Shown here: in pieces, positions 48,661-62,200 of the stretch
Numbering within the stretch: position 1 is the first letter of the stretch
Layout: each line of letters opens with the position of its first letter
Assembly: GCA_029721515.1 (NCBI GenBank)
Contig: CM056567.1
Location: forward strand, 11,920,007 to 11,984,006
Length of the DNA stretch: 64,000 nt
Direction: 5' to 3'
From: Synanceia verrucosa
Taxonomy: Eukaryota > Chordata > Actinopteri > Perciformes > Synanceiidae
Notes under the pieces: model-generated
The model's database searches: none
Told to the model about the DNA's origin: nothing
The model's input: only the letters and a program-made list of their open reading frames with translations
Position numbers and translations under genes: made by a program

Positions 48661-48748
48661 TTAACTCTTTAAACGCCAAAGATGTATTTGTACATCTTCT
48701 AAAATTCCTTTTTTTTTTTAAAAAAAGGGCTGGCACTCAATGAGTTAA
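48661..48748. mobile_element. Complete 88-bp TTAA-ended MITE (piggyBac-like)
   Basis: The ends are TTAACTCTTTAAACGCC and, inverted, TTAACTCATTGAGTGCC (13 of 17 identical), each starting with the TTAA typical of piggyBac insertions. Inside is a perfect small hairpin GATGTA-TTTG-TACATC and a T/A run. No coding capacity. The same block order occurs at 5787. Confidence 0.6.
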
Positions 48749-49166
48749 TGCTTGATTTTATCAGATATTTGCTGATATGGTTCTTGGAATCAAGTCATTC
48801 AGCATGAAAAAACACATTGAAAATGACTAATAGATGAAGCCCAAAACAAATAATATGTTGACAACTGACTAAGAGGAGGCAGCTATAGATTAATGAAGAG
48901 TTTGCAATAAAATAAGTGACTCATTTAAGTCTAAATGGCTTTGAGTCAGTGTTTGGATATTACACTGTATGTTGTTGAATGGTGATCGTCCACCAACTAC
49001 ACCACCACTTTCTGTTTCAGTACACATTAAATGTTCATGTCAACAGAGGATGGTGATGAGAGGATAGTGTTCAAGACAGCATGGGGTTAGTGCTGCAGGC
49101 ATTTGTCCCATGCTCCCCTGTTCTCTTGCTACAACACTTTCAACACATTACACAGTGAACACACTA

Positions 49167-49168
<2 letters not shown>

Positions 49169-49209
<41 letters not shown>
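49169..49209 (+). repeat. (GT)n microsatellite
   Basis: About 20 GT units. Confidence 0.95.
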
Positions 49210-49211
<2 letters not shown>

Positions 49212-49322
49212 TATGGAACACAAGCGTATGTGTCTGAGAACCTGTTTGTGTCTGTCGCCTGAACACCTGAGCCTTACAACCAAACTCTCCACCACGGCTT
49301 ATGTAATATAGGAAAATGTCAG

Positions 49323-49324
<2 letters not shown>

Positions 49325-49359
<35 letters not shown>
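49325..49359 (+). repeat. (GT)n microsatellite
   Basis: About 17 GT units, 115 bp from the previous tract. Confidence 0.95.
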
Positions 49360-49362
<3 letters not shown>

Positions 49363-51168
49363 AGTGTGTGCTGGTGTCTTTCTGCTTGTGCCCAAGTTTA
49401 AAGATGTCGCCGGAATATTATTAAACACATTTCTCAAGGCTGTGCAGGTTTGTCTGGGCACAGATAGAAACAATAGGCCACAAATTAGAGCAGCACTCAG
49501 ACATGAGTCAGCCAGACTTCAGTGAATGTGTTATGATACGTACATAAATATAGGTGAATGAATAGTGTTGTGAAGATGTGGGAGATAAAGGTTAGGTGAG
49601 AGACTAACTCATAAGGGCAAACACACACACAGTAACAGTCCCCCGTGCTTCTCCCTAGGCTCGACATGCTGCCTGGTCTTAATTTAGAGTTTCAACAGCA
49701 CTGAGGTGAGCTGTGTTTCTATAGTGATGCATGCTTCCTGCTCAAGTCACCAGAGAGGTAGATTAGAATAATATGGAGATTCTACTGATAGGAAGCAACA
49801 CCTCAGTCAGCACCAACATGTTCTGTCAGAGTTCTGTGATTGGTTACATACAGTCAGTCAAGAGGTTCATTTTCACGAGGAAGCAGGAACACATTTACAA
49901 GTGAAAAGATGAATTCATGAACATAAAACATAACCTCGCTCAAATCAGGACAGTCAGGCGTTTCATCACTGCAGCCTTGGTCTGCTTTGATAAGTAGCTT
50001 ATGGTGGGTTTTGAAACTTTTATAGATATTGCCTTGCAGGTGTGACAGAATAGATTTTAAACAGCTACAACAATGCTTTAGCTCCATTGAAGTGAATTCT
50101 GGACACAGCTTTAACTTTAGTATACTGTATGCTTTACTTTTGACTATATATTATATATTATATGGTACTTTATTATGTATAGTTTTTTCTTTTCTTTTCT
50201 GTTACATATTTTTAACTCATTTTAAATTGCACTAACTCATGTCCTAGATCCTCCCTGACTTTGTAATTTTGGATTTCAATTTTCAGATTTTCAGGTAATG
50301 TCAACTGCTTGAGCCTCTGCAAATGATAGACTCAAAGTTGATTGGATGAACAATCCTTTACATAAACACACAAACACACTGAGACTCCCTGTTTTATAGT
50401 TATACCCCAGTGCAAAGGCTACACAATGGTAACATTTTTAGCTTCAAGTATATTCTTTTTTTTCGCATGTAAGCTGTAAGCGCTCATGAAACCAGGGATA
50501 CCTACGCTTCATACTGTGCATGAATGCATCCTGTGTAGACACACACAGACTGAAGCATAAATCAACACTGCTGTTTCCTGCTTGTGGCATCCTTCCATTT
50601 GTCTTCTTCTTAATCAGCTCCTCTAATGCTGAAGAGGATCTTTGGAAGTAGTAGGGCAAAAAATAAATTGTGTCTCAAGTTATATATTGACATTGCGTTT
50701 GTAAAATGAATGATATCATCATAATACAATAATATTAAATTATTGCGCAGTCCTGCTGCTAATAAAATGGTTATATAGTAACAATAATGTGTGCATACTT
50801 GCATTAGAATTAAATTAAGTTGCTTCTAGTAAACACCCAGTATTAATACTCTACTATCAAACACAAGGCATCATGTGGGCTGTAGCCAATATTTAGACTT
50901 TCAATAAAACATCAGGCCCATGAACAATCAGCCAGTTGCCCAGCTCCAGTTGGCAGATGGACTGTTTTGATTGGACGAAAGCATTATTCACTGCCGGATG
51001 TTTGGCAGCGAGCCGGGCAACTGTTGTCAAGACAACAAGTTGTTCTATATCACTTTTGATGGCTTGGTGAGCTGCCATGAAGACCATTCAGGTCGTGGTT
51101 TATCATCCACATATCAATACGCTGTCCATCCACCTCTCATCATCTATACTCTATTATTCCTCTCTCTC

Positions 51169-51171
<3 letters not shown>

Positions 51172-51203
<32 letters not shown>
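51172..51203 (+). repeat. (CA)n microsatellite
   Basis: About 16 CA units in vsnl1 intron 1. Confidence 0.95.
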
Positions 51204-51205
<2 letters not shown>

Positions 51206-54200
51206 GTAGTTCATTGCCAGGGCTGATATTGGACTGGTATCCTATTGATTGTTCTCCTATTGCTGCTACAGTCCATTATACTTTTTCCACTCTCACAAAG
51301 GTTATTGCCATTGCAAGCACACAACAAACACAACATACATCCACACACACATCCACATCCACATAGGGAATGACTATTATTAGTAGAGGAGGCCTAGCTT
51401 CCCAGTTTTGCTCTCTTTCCAACTCAATTACAGCTTTTGCCAGCTAATCATTTTCAGTCACAGGGACTCTGAAACATTTCCCCCTCCAGGCTACAGCTGA
51501 AGCCAAAGAGCCCGAGCCTCACAACACTGAAACCCACTGCTTTTCAACCTTGTTTTCTTCCTCGTGTTGCCTCTTACTGTGAGTGTCCAAGGAAAACTGA
51601 TTTTCATAATAACAAAGTAGAATAATTTTAGCATTTACGCCCCTTAGGGTTAGGGTTAGGTTAACACCATTAGATTGAGCTTCAGCTAGTTGAAATGTTG
51701 GCATGTTTCCTAAATAAATGGCTTTAATAATCAGTTATTATAATTGTTCATACGTTTTCTGATGATTAATCGACAAATCATTTTTGCACTATTTTTCTAA
51801 ACATAATTTCGTCTTTAATCTTTCGTCTGACATCTGATAGGGTCTTTGTTGGGAGGACGTTTTCTAAGCGTTGAGTCAAAAATTGACAAGAAAAAGTTGT
51901 ACATTTAGTGGGAGGAAACGAACAATGGTTACTTGCCATAACAATGTAAATTTCAGCTTTAGACCAACATTTATAAATTGCTGTAATTATAGAATCTGCA
52001 TCATAATATTATACATTTTTATATCAGTCACTCCCACATATATACACATTAGAGCACAGGTGCTTAGTGGTACAGATTTATCCATATTTTCTAGTATGTT
52101 ATGTCACAGTGACACCAGATCGTAATAAAGTTTGGCTCTTAATACCATTTCAGAACAGGGGAAGGCATTGTCACAGAGTCCTGGAGTACACCTGAACAAC
52201 ACTGGAGGTCAACAAAGACAAGATATTCAGGAGGTTACGCTTGCTTATATTCTATAATATTTCAGATTGTGTCTCTCTTGCAAAAGAGCTCTTCATCTTG
52301 GTGAGACGTGAATGAATTCCCCTGCTGCCTGCCTCTCCTCACTGTGACAAGTGCCTGAAGTTTTAGAAAACTGCCATCAAAATGTCAGCTTTATTACTAC
52401 TGACTCCAGCATGCAAACATGTTAGACTTTGTGTTTACTCTCAGTCTGACGGCTGGGATGAACATGCATTGACGCCCCTTCAGACTCAATAAGAGTCATG
52501 TCTTTCTCGATTGAACGCCTGTTGGGACGATTTTCTACAAGCTCTGCTTATCTGCCTGCTGTCTCCCATCTTTCTCCGTCCTTCCATCTTCATTGCCTTT
52601 TCACTCCCCGTCTCTCTCCCTGTCTGTCTGTTCATCTTCTTCCTCTGAGGTGTTAATCCAGATTGAGTCAGCATCCCATTTTTTCTCCATCCAGCCTCTT
52701 CATCTTTTCTCACTTTGTCTTTCCGCCTCCCTATATCATTATCTTTTTGATGGTGGTATATGAGTGTCTATATGCAGCTGGACGGACAGTCAAAAGAAAC
52801 CATTGTGCAAGATAACAGTATGTTTTGCCAGGCCAATTGATCCCTTTGGTTGGATGTGCAGGGCTGAATAGTATACTTGAGGGAAATTGCAGCATTTGGA
52901 GCATAAAGCTATTTCATATTGGCACCAGAGAAGGATTGACTTTGAATGCACTGGCATGAGATTGCAGAAATGGTTTTCTCCTGGAATTAGAGCCATTGTA
53001 GGCGGTTGGGTTTATCAAAGCCACCACTGAAAATGGAAAAAAATTGTTACTAAAGCTGGTAATAGTTAGAGACACCACACTCATCTTTCCATTTCTTCCA
53101 TCCATTTCGAACTCACTTCCTGTGTGCAGCAGTATTGCTCCTAAAATCTGCACAAACAGGTAGCCTAATAATCAGAGTTGCCATTTTGTATTGCTTACAG
53201 TAATTTATTCAGCCTCACATCATGTTGATGTTGGCCAAGAGGGAGGACTGCATAGGTTTATTATGCTATGAGCAGCTTTTCATGATGATTGAAGAAATAT
53301 GCCAATTAGCATTATTGATTTTTTTTGAGCCACTCAGAAGCAGCAGAACAATCACTGACAGACAGTGTTAACAATGTACAGTTATGGTGTTAATAATATT
53401 AGACATCCAGCAGTGTTAATTTGGAGGGATGTTTGTGTAGGGGTCCAATATTCACTATCCTTTTGTCTCTAATTTGGTCTCCACCAACTCCTGAGGGAAA
53501 TATCTGGCTCTCAACTTTCAACTCTCTGCACAGTTATCTTGATCTTGATCATGATTGTTGCCATTTGTTAGGCCTTCCTTTATGCGAGGTATGGATGGGT
53601 CAAACAAAACAAAGCTTTCATCCAGGAGGCCGCTCTTCGTGTCTCATGTTTTTACTTTCATTTAACAATCAGCTTTTTGTTCTTGTCCCATGTTCTCTAC
53701 GTTCAGTTCTTTTAAACATCCATGTGTTTGTGCACTTGGATAAGCATCACCCTCTCACTCTCAGGTAAAATGAGAATGTGGCTCATCCAGTTGATCTGTA
53801 TTCTGAATGCATCTCATTGATTTCACAGAGATTAGTCTTATTTGCCAATCCAGCACCTCCAGATAACCTCCAACACCTGAACAGTCCCCCACAATCGATT
53901 TCTGCCTCAGTAAGATGAGCTGGCAGAGCCCTGAGTACCTGACTGGAAGACAGCATCCAATTGGAAACTGTTGCTGAATGAACCTATGGGTTGAGTTGTG
54001 TTTATTTTGATTTCTTCAGATGGAATGAGTTTCCTATGTGTTTGTACGCCTGGCTCGTCACACCTCACACTGACTTCCACAGAAAACTCTATTATCTGCT
54101 ACATTTGCTTCCCTAACATGGATAAAATCTCTTCTCCCTCCGTCAGAAGAAAGAAACAGCATTGAAACTCTGAGTGTGTCTAGGGGGGTACAACCCATCT

Positions 54201-56039
54201 TTGTCAATGCATGTCAGTGATTTACAGAGCTACCTTAGTGGACACTATCAATGATTTAGTAGATAGTTAAACTTTCATTCTGAATCTCTGCTGCTTGAGG
54301 CAAAGAGTCACACACATTTCAGGGTGAAGTGGATGGAGTGGAATACCCCCAGTTTGATGATGGTCTCTCTAAAAGTGACCTCCTGCCTCTCTGGAAAATG
54401 ACTTGTGCAGGTGATGTTGCCACAACATGGACACCAACATGCCCTCAAACGTCTGTCTGCATCCATCCTGCAGCAGTTAACCTTGTGAATGAGTGCAGTC
54501 TGGCAGCACCAGTCAATCACAGATCTCTACATGTCTGTCAAAACTACCGCCTCTTACTGGGGGATATAACTCACAAGCTTTGTCACGATACAATATTATA
54601 GTGGTTCTTCAGGTAATTATATGCTATTTGCTGATATTGCAAAGTCTGCCACAACAGGATTTTGATTTGATTGATTGATATGAGACAATGTTGTAAGTTT
54701 ATTTAACACAATCAGTTACATACACAAAAAACAATGTTATTATTGGAAATGGGGGACTGCTTGGAGGGAAATGGTGACACAGATGTGCCATGGGAATTTC
54801 AAAAATAAAGGCTTATCTTAAAGATGATGATCCTGTAGGTATTGATGGCTCCATTTTGCATCTATGATGTGAGATAACACACAAGAGGTTTTTTTTCCAA
54901 CTCTCACGGCACTCACAGTGAGTGACCAGTTAGCAGAGCAGCTTTAGCAGCAGCAGTTCTTTTGTAGAATTGTGCCACTTATGTTTGCTCTTTTATGGTC
55001 AACACATGCTGAGTTCTGTTATAAACACAATATGGAAGCTATTTTTGAATTGTACGGGACTGCAGTGATGCATACCCAGCCGACCCATTCAGTGATAAGA
55101 CCTTGATTGCACCTTTTATATCCATCATTAGTTTTACAGGCTCATTTTTTATCTTTATTTACCTGAAAATGAACATAAAAAACTACAGGATGATTCTCTG
55201 AGAAGAGAGAAATTTTTGCGTATCACAGAGTGATCACAGTGACCTTTTCAAAAAGATGAAATGTCCTGTCTCTTATTGATATCGTTTATTGCTCTTCCTT
55301 TAAGCTCTGGGCCTCCCACTTGTCACAGGAATACTAAGTCCAAAATATCTGCGCAGTTTGCAGTAACCTGGGGTTTAGTTGCCTCTTTCTACATGACTCA
55401 CTCGGCATAAAGCATGACAGGATGATATTTCAGTCTCTAAACTTTCCCCACTCTCTCCGCAGTTTAGAGGAGGATTTGTGGTCACTTGGCTCACTTGCGT
55501 CGTGGTGTCAAAGTGCGAAAGCAGTCAGACAGGGCTATTAGTCAGGGATGGCATCACAAAGGCGCTGCAGTGATCTTCCAGCCAGGGTAATGGGCCATTT
55601 TATGGCCAAAATTGCGGTGATGCTATCGGGAGCTTTACTCACACAAGGTGATTATGGAGGATGAATGATATGACTCATTATGGAAAAGACCTTTGGTAGA
55701 GTTTGCTTGTTGTGTAGGTGAACTGCTAAAATATATCAATTTCAACAAATCATTTAAACAGATGACACCTATAGAGAGAGAGAGAGAGTCAAAAAAGATA
55801 GTTAATCTAATTTTATCAGCATGTTTGATATTTTTTTTTGAATGGAGTATCTGGCAACACATTTCAGGCAGTTTGCCCGAGCAGAGTCATCGTCGCACAA
55901 GTTAGCATGCTGATTAAGCACATGAAGATAATACAGCTCTTCTCCACATGATTGCATCCCTCTTCAGAGACCTGTGCTGTAGCAACAACACAACAGCACA
56001 CATGCTTACTATCTCTCTCTGTGTCTCCCTTCCCTCCAG

Positions 56040-56215
56040 AGAGGTGAAGCATCATGGGGAAACACAACAGCAAGCTGGCTCCAGAGGTTCTGGATGACCT
56101 GACCAAGAACACCGAATTCAACGAGGCAGAGCTCAAGCAGTGGTACAAAGGCTTCCTCAAAGACTGTCCCTCTGGCATCCTCAACCTGGAGGAGTTTCAG
56201 CAGCTCTATGTTAAG
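56040..56215 (+). CDS. vsnl1: vsnl1 exon with start codon
   Basis: Acceptor CCCTCCAG at 56039; 14 bases of 5' UTR, then ATG at 56054. Fifty-four codons, ending QQLYVK, donor AAG|GTGAGG. Confidence 0.93.
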
Positions 56216-57037
56216 GTGAGGGTGAGGCTTGAAAAGCTGGGGTCTTTGGGGTAACACAGTGTTTCTCATTACTATTGGCTGCAGTGAAAATTGTTCTCAT
56301 TGTTATACTTACGTAAAATAAAAAAGTCACCTCCTAAATGACTCACTGCTTTGTTGGGTTGTTACATAGAAAGCTGACTAATTGTGCTGTTTGGGGCACA
56401 GAGCACGACTCTATAAACTCCCTCAGAACATCCTGGAGCATTTCAGAGGGTGCAGCACCAGAGAGAGACTGACACTAACAGTCACCTTGCATTTTTCATT
56501 TTCCCACTCTCCAGTTCTTCCCATATGGTGATGCCTCAAAGTTTGCCCAGCATGCGTTTCGGACGTTTGACAAGAACGGCGATGGGACCATAGACTTCAG
56601 GGAGTTCATCTGTGCCCTGTCCATCACCTCCAGGGGCAGCTTTGAGCAGAAACTCAACTGGGCCTTCAACATGTACGATCTGGATGGGGATGGAAAGATC
56701 ACACGCATGGAGATGCTGGAGATTATCGAGGTATGTTGTTTGTGAGGAGGGAGTAACCGCTCTTCTGGGATTGTTTTATTTAGGAATCATATTGCGTTTT
56801 CGTGATTCTAAAAAAATAAATCTCTCTCCCCGTTTGCAGGCCATCTACAAGATGGTCGGCACTGTGATCATGATGCGTATGAACGAGGACGGACTGACCC
56901 CGCAACAGCGCGTGGACAAGATCTTCTCCAAGATGGACAAGGACCACAATGATGAGATCACCCTGGAAGAGTTTAAAGAGGCGGCTAAGTCTGACCCCTC
57001 CATTGTCCTACTGCTGCAGTGTGACATGCAGAAGTAG
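56054..57037 (+). CDS. vsnl1: Visinin-like protein 1 (VILIP-1), coding span, three exons
   Basis: Exons 56054-56215, 56515-56730 and 56840-57037 join to exactly 191 codons plus TAG, the family's length; introns are GT-AG, phase 0. VSNL1 is a cytosolic neuronal calcium sensor that moves to membranes on Ca2+ binding. MGKHNS is an N-myristoylation signal (G2, S6). EF-hand 1 is degenerate (DCPSG, about 37-41), as in the whole family. EF2 (D73-K-N-G-D-G-T-I-D-F-R-E84) and EF3 (D109-L-D-G-D-G-K-I-T-R-M-E120) are canonical. EF4 (D159 to E170) has D instead of G at loop position 6, as in mammalian VSNL1. LLQCDMQK is the usual C-terminus. LKQWYKGFLKDCPSG and SITSRGSFEQKLNWAFNMYD separate it from hippocalcin and neurocalcin. 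ATG context is AtcATGG. A fish may have a second copy (vsnl1a/b); which one this is cannot be told. Confidence 0.95.
56515..56730 (+). CDS. vsnl1: vsnl1 middle coding exon
   Basis: Acceptor CACTCTCCAG, donor ATCGAG|GTATGT. Seventy-two codons (55-126), from FFPYGDASKF through EF-hands 2 and 3 to MLEIIE. Confidence 0.95.
56840..57037 (+). CDS. vsnl1: vsnl1 last coding exon
   Basis: Acceptor CCCGTTTGCAG. Sixty-five codons (127-191), from AIYKMVGTVIMMRM through EF-hand 4 to QCDMQK and TAG. Confidence 0.95.
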   Translation, partial: AIYKMVGTVIMMRMNEDGLTPQQRVDKIFSKMDKDHNDEITLEEFKEAAKSDPSIVLLLQCDMQK

Positions 57038-58170
57038 AGAGAGGGATGGGTGGAGAAACAGAGGGAAAGAGGGGAGGGACGGGAGAGGAGTTGAACTGAA
57101 ACAAGACAAGGAGGAAGGATGAGAGAGCAGAGGGGCTCGGAGAGAAAGGGAGGGACGCAGTGTGGAGGAGGAGGAGGAGGTAGGGAAGCTTTTTTTTTTC
57201 TTCAGTGATCACTGGAAATGAGCTCTGATTGATGCCATTCTTTTCTTCCAGGCCGTCCGCTATGCTGTTCACTCCTGCAAATCCTCTGCTTCAGTCTAGC
57301 AGGGTGTCTTTATAAATCCAATCTGAGTTACACCCCATAGTACAGTATACTATATTATATTATTCAAGAGCACAGGTCAGACATTGTTTTACACTTTTTT
57401 CTTATTTTTCCCAACTTTCTCATATAGTGAATGGTTCACACAGTGTTTTAAAGTCTTCATCTTAAAAGATAGCTGACAATGTTTTGGATGAGTCACTTAG
57501 ATCACAAGAATGACACCACTGTCATATCAGGTAAATGAGAAGTCACAGCCAGGAGAAGGATAGCTTAGCATACCAGAACCACTAAAAGAAAAAGCTGTTT
57601 CCAAACTCAAAAAAGTCAAGTTGTTGTTCGCCTAGCTGTTTACCCTTTTCCAGTCTTAATGCTGTAAGCTAAGCTTCATATGTACAGTACTCCATACAGA
57701 TACAAGATAATGACCTTCTTATCAAACGCTCATCCAAATGCTTAACGTCGTTTGACGTTGTGCATAAGGGGATAGCTTGAAATAAAGGAATGGCATTGAA
57801 CCAGCAAAGGGCCTGTTGTTTGGTCCACACAGTCCATTCAGGGTGACAAGAGAAAAGCAAATATTAAGCAGAATTCTGTAAATGAACAATACAATGTGTT
57901 TATGTTATGTTTGTGAGTATGTAAGAATGTGTGTGTGGACATTTCATGAGTAAATTACACTTTACGAATGTATGTTTGCTGTTGGCGTTTGAAGAAAGCG
58001 TTTCCGATAGATCACAGCACGCCGAGCATGAAGCAGGCAGGTGATGAACGACTAAGACGGCTGCCTCCAGCATACATCTGTGACTTTCCATACGTGCAAA
58101 CAAAATTCAATATTTTATCAAATGACTACGTGTGTTTTATTAAAAGGATGTGTAATTAAGTTAGAATAAA
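57038..58170 (+). other. vsnl1: vsnl1 3' UTR with candidate poly(A) signals
   Basis: A purine-rich (GGA/GAG) stretch follows the stop (57040-57185). AATAAA occurs at 57781-57786 and 58165-58170; a further one near 62725 would need a very long UTR. Which is used cannot be decided from sequence. Confidence 0.5.
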
Positions 58171-59236
58171 TCCATGTACTCTGCGTAATCTAATCTGGGC
58201 TCTCTGCAGCCTTGAACATGCTCTCTTTGTGGCTCTCTCTGTGATTATTTTAGCTTTATTTGGAACCAAGCTACCGTTTCAGTGGGCTGAGGCAACAGGA
58301 AACGAACATTACTAATAACATAATAATTACTTATATTTGAAGAAGAATGCCATTATTTTTGGACACAAAATGTTATTATTTTGTTTTCAGTGTAGTCCAG
58401 TGTCATTCCCAGCCCCTGAAAACTGGGGTTTCTGAATCCTTTAATTTGCATTGAATGCTACAATCAAGTTTCAAGAATGGAAAAAAACAGCCTTGGGTAT
58501 TGTTTAACATCCAAAATCTTAGCCAACCTGCTGCATCAATCCACTGAGGAGAAAAATATCTCAAATAACTTGAATGAAATAACCCAAACAAAAACGTGTT
58601 TATTTAAAACTCTAAAATAAGAAGTTCACATTATGTCTTCAATATGTCTGCCTTTTGTAGAAGAGATGCAACCTGTTTCAAATACTGTAATAATGTAATT
58701 CTAAAGGAGTCTTTAAATAGGATTTTTATGAGTTATTCCATTATTACAGTTGGTATATATACATTTAACTGTCTCTGTACAAGAAAAAAACCAGCTCTGT
58801 GTTCTTAATTGGGAAACAAAACCAAACTAACTCTGAAAATCACATCAGCCACGTGATTTAAGCAGAACCAGAAACAGGGAAAACACACAGAATAATATTA
58901 AACATGATCTTAGACCAGCAATGTGAGCAACCGAAGGAGCCACTAGAGCAGTGTGGAGTGGGGATGATCAGGACAGTAATTACAGGCTGCGGTATTTCTC
59001 GGAAAGGCCAAACCTGCCTCCATGATTCACTGTTGTTTCACATGAAAAGCTGAAATCTACATCTCCCCTCTTCCTCTCTCAGTGTCCTGCTACCCCCCCT
59101 TTTTGTCTTCTTCCTCCCTAAATGTCAGAGAGGAAGCGCTTTGATAATAGGTGGAGGGAGAGGAACTTTGCTCAACTCAGGTCAGAGCTAAAATCAATTT
59201 GAAAAAGAGCAAAAGGTTGTAGAGGAAGCCTATGTG

Positions 59237-59240
<4 letters not shown>

Positions 59241-59268
<28 letters not shown>
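59241..59268 (+). repeat. (GT)n microsatellite
   Basis: Fourteen GT units. Confidence 0.95.
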
Positions 59269-62200
59269 CACCTGTTTGTGAATGTGAAGCGTGGCAGATA
59301 ACTGCAGAGAGTAGTGTTACTTACTCATCACATTTAAAGATTGTAGTAAATGATCTGAAAGCAGAAAAAAAACAAGTAAATTATCTTGTTTTTATACAGA
59401 ATGAACAAACAAAATACTAATTAGTGATTTAGAATTGCTGATTGGTGGATTTTTTAACCCTTGGATGGAGGAAAGCAAACTTTTCTTTTAGTTATGTCGA
59501 CCAGACATCCCAATTTGGCTTCAAACTCCAGTTTCCAAAATCCAGTTTTCTATAGTCACAAATCGATCAAATTGTTCCAGTTTTCTCAAAAATAATAATA
59601 ATAACAATTTTTTCAGTGCTTTCATTGTTGTTGATAATCTTAACACAGTGACAATGCGGTATAGTTGGCAGAGAATCTGTAGTTATTTTTAAAAGGTATC
59701 TGACAATCAATATTTGTCCATGGTGTTGGACAGGTCTGCTAAACACTAAAATAATTGCCCCTCATCCTCATGAAAACATCTGTGGAGCTTGTGTAAGCGA
59801 ACACACGTGCGTGAATATGCAATGTGTGTCCCAGTTTGGAGGTTTGAAAATATGGCCACCCTGCTTGGTTGTAGCTTCATATTTAGCGTACAAACATGAC
59901 AGTGCTATTGACTTTTTCATCTCTCAGTAAGAAAATGAGAACGCATCTTTCCTAAGATGTCAAACTGTTGTTATCACTATTAGTTGTTGTGGATGTCTAT
60001 CTTGAAAGTTAACTGTGTATTTACAGAAACATGTACACCCAGTATTGTCTGCTTCAGTCATATATTCTGACTGAGTAGAAGGAGTAGCCAAACACTAGGA
60101 AATGAAAAGGTTACATAATCACACACAGCCATGTTGTAAAGCTCTAACAGTGTATTGAGTTTTATAGTATGGGACTTGGAATGGACCGGTGTACTGTTAG
60201 TATCTTACTATTTTCAGGAACCCAACAACTTTTTCTCATCAATGTCATGAATCCTGGATTTATCATATGACTATGATAAGATCATTGTGGGGTTTTTTTC
60301 TGGCAGATCAGTCAAAAATATCCAACTTTGTGACATCTCTGTCCTCCTCACTCAGCCAGTGACCATGCTCCTTCCCTATACGTATACAAAGAGCCCCTGT
60401 GTGCGATAATGATAAAGCTAAATGTACATTATGATACGACTGCATTCGTACTTATGAATATAAACAAATAGAACATGTAAATGTACCACTGGCTTAGACC
60501 TAATTTCATATGATGACACAGCTACTGTGTGTGTGTGAGAGAGAGAGTGATAGAGTGAGTCTGAGTAATAACTGTGAGTGCTTGTGTGTATGTCGGGATA
60601 CTTTTGCAAGTGATCACATGTGTTTTGTATTGGTATCATCCATTGTAACAAGAGATGCTTCAGTCTGGGTTAACTTTGTAAAAAATAAAAAAAAGAGTGT
60701 AAAGCGTCACGCTGACGCACTGAGTATTATTGCCCACCCCTCCACTTGCTTTTTGTGCTCTGCTGGTATACAGTCTGTGCGCTCTCCTATATGGGAGGTG
60801 TTGTTTTGTTTGCTGTAGCCTTCTATTGTTCTACAAGTAATACTCATGTGTTAGGTTTAAAAATAAAACCTGTCCTGTGTCACAGTGTCACCCAGTGGAT
60901 GGAGGTTAAAGTCAGCTCACCTACAGTTTGTGACACCTCAAGATCAAAACTGACAATGTTACATGATGCAAACAACTTCATTAGTCCTTGCTCAGTCTTA
61001 CGGTCTTGTTTTTCTCAAAAGTGGAGTGAGATAAATTCACCTTTCATTCAATGTAAAATGGAAAGGAATTTTTTTTAACATAAATAACATCAGTGTAACA
61101 AATTGATGAGGAGGCTGTTTTTTCAGAGAGTGAATTGCTGTGATGGAATGAACAACATTGTTTTCTGATTTGTTTTGTTGGTGGATGAGCTGGGTCGTCA
61201 TAGTGGAGCATTTGGCTTTTAATGGTGGAGACCAAAAACAGTGATAAAAGGAGAACAATATTGGCTATTCATCGGGAGGTCAGAATGATTGCCACTGAAT
61301 GCTAATGTTATTTTTTATTTGCTGGAAGTGTAGTGTGTTGTAATACAATTTGTATAATATCTCACAAAAGGGTATATATCATTTTTTGTGCTTTCTACAG
61401 ATGTCCAGCAACGTGAGCAATCAGTGCACCTGTGCACCTAACAAAAAAGCTTAGGTTTAGGCAAAGATTGTTGTTTGTTACGTAACTTACACATGTGGCG
61501 TCAGTTATGTATGTAAATTGTATGTTAAAGGTAAAATAAATCATGTTCATCGTCCATCCACCCTGACCTCCCAGTTTGTCGCTCTATACTACGTTACCTG
61601 ACTTCCTGAGATATGAATTATGGTGAATTAGTTTTGGTAGGTTTAACAGTGATTGAGAGAACAGCCTGAAATCTACAAATCTATTCAAGTTGTTTTCCAC
61701 AGACCATAATAAATAACAATAACAAACAAACAACAACAAACATTTATGTAGCTTTAAAGCAGCTATGACAGATTAGAAAATGTCTTAATTTGGTGACAAA
61801 AAATATTTCATTGGAAATCTCAGCAAGCACAAGAGCAATTTGAAAGATGCAATATATAATCAACACGTTTGGGGTTTCAATGAGATTTGCTTGCTTACCT
61901 AAACTTGTTCAAGTGAAATTATCTCACTGCACTCATATTTTTTTTTCAAAGCAAAACTAAGATATGAGATCAAGGTTGACACAACCAGAATGAAGGTCTT
62001 TCTAACTGTTTGTTTTTGTACAAATAGTCACCCATACAGTCCCATGTGGTATTGTTGCCTCTTGTTTTGACTCATTATATTATCATCATGGGCTCAGTTA
62101 ATCATCCTATTTTACGTTGAGCTGTATGCAGTAAAACAGCTTGATTAGAACAGATTGGCTCACAAAGTGGCTTCACAATGTGTTGATCTCCGCACTCCTC

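Larger units (their letters stand above)
44821..56039 (+). other. vsnl1: vsnl1 intron 1
   Basis: About 11.2 kb between the proposed leader and coding exon 1. No gene seen. It holds a diverged SINE copy (47838-48062), a TTAA-ended MITE (48661-48748), several long CA/GT tracts (47384, 47647, 49169, 49325, 51172) and a short TTAGGGTTAGGGTTAGG at about 51645. It ends in the tract CTCCCTTCCCTCCAG at 56039. Confidence 0.6.
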
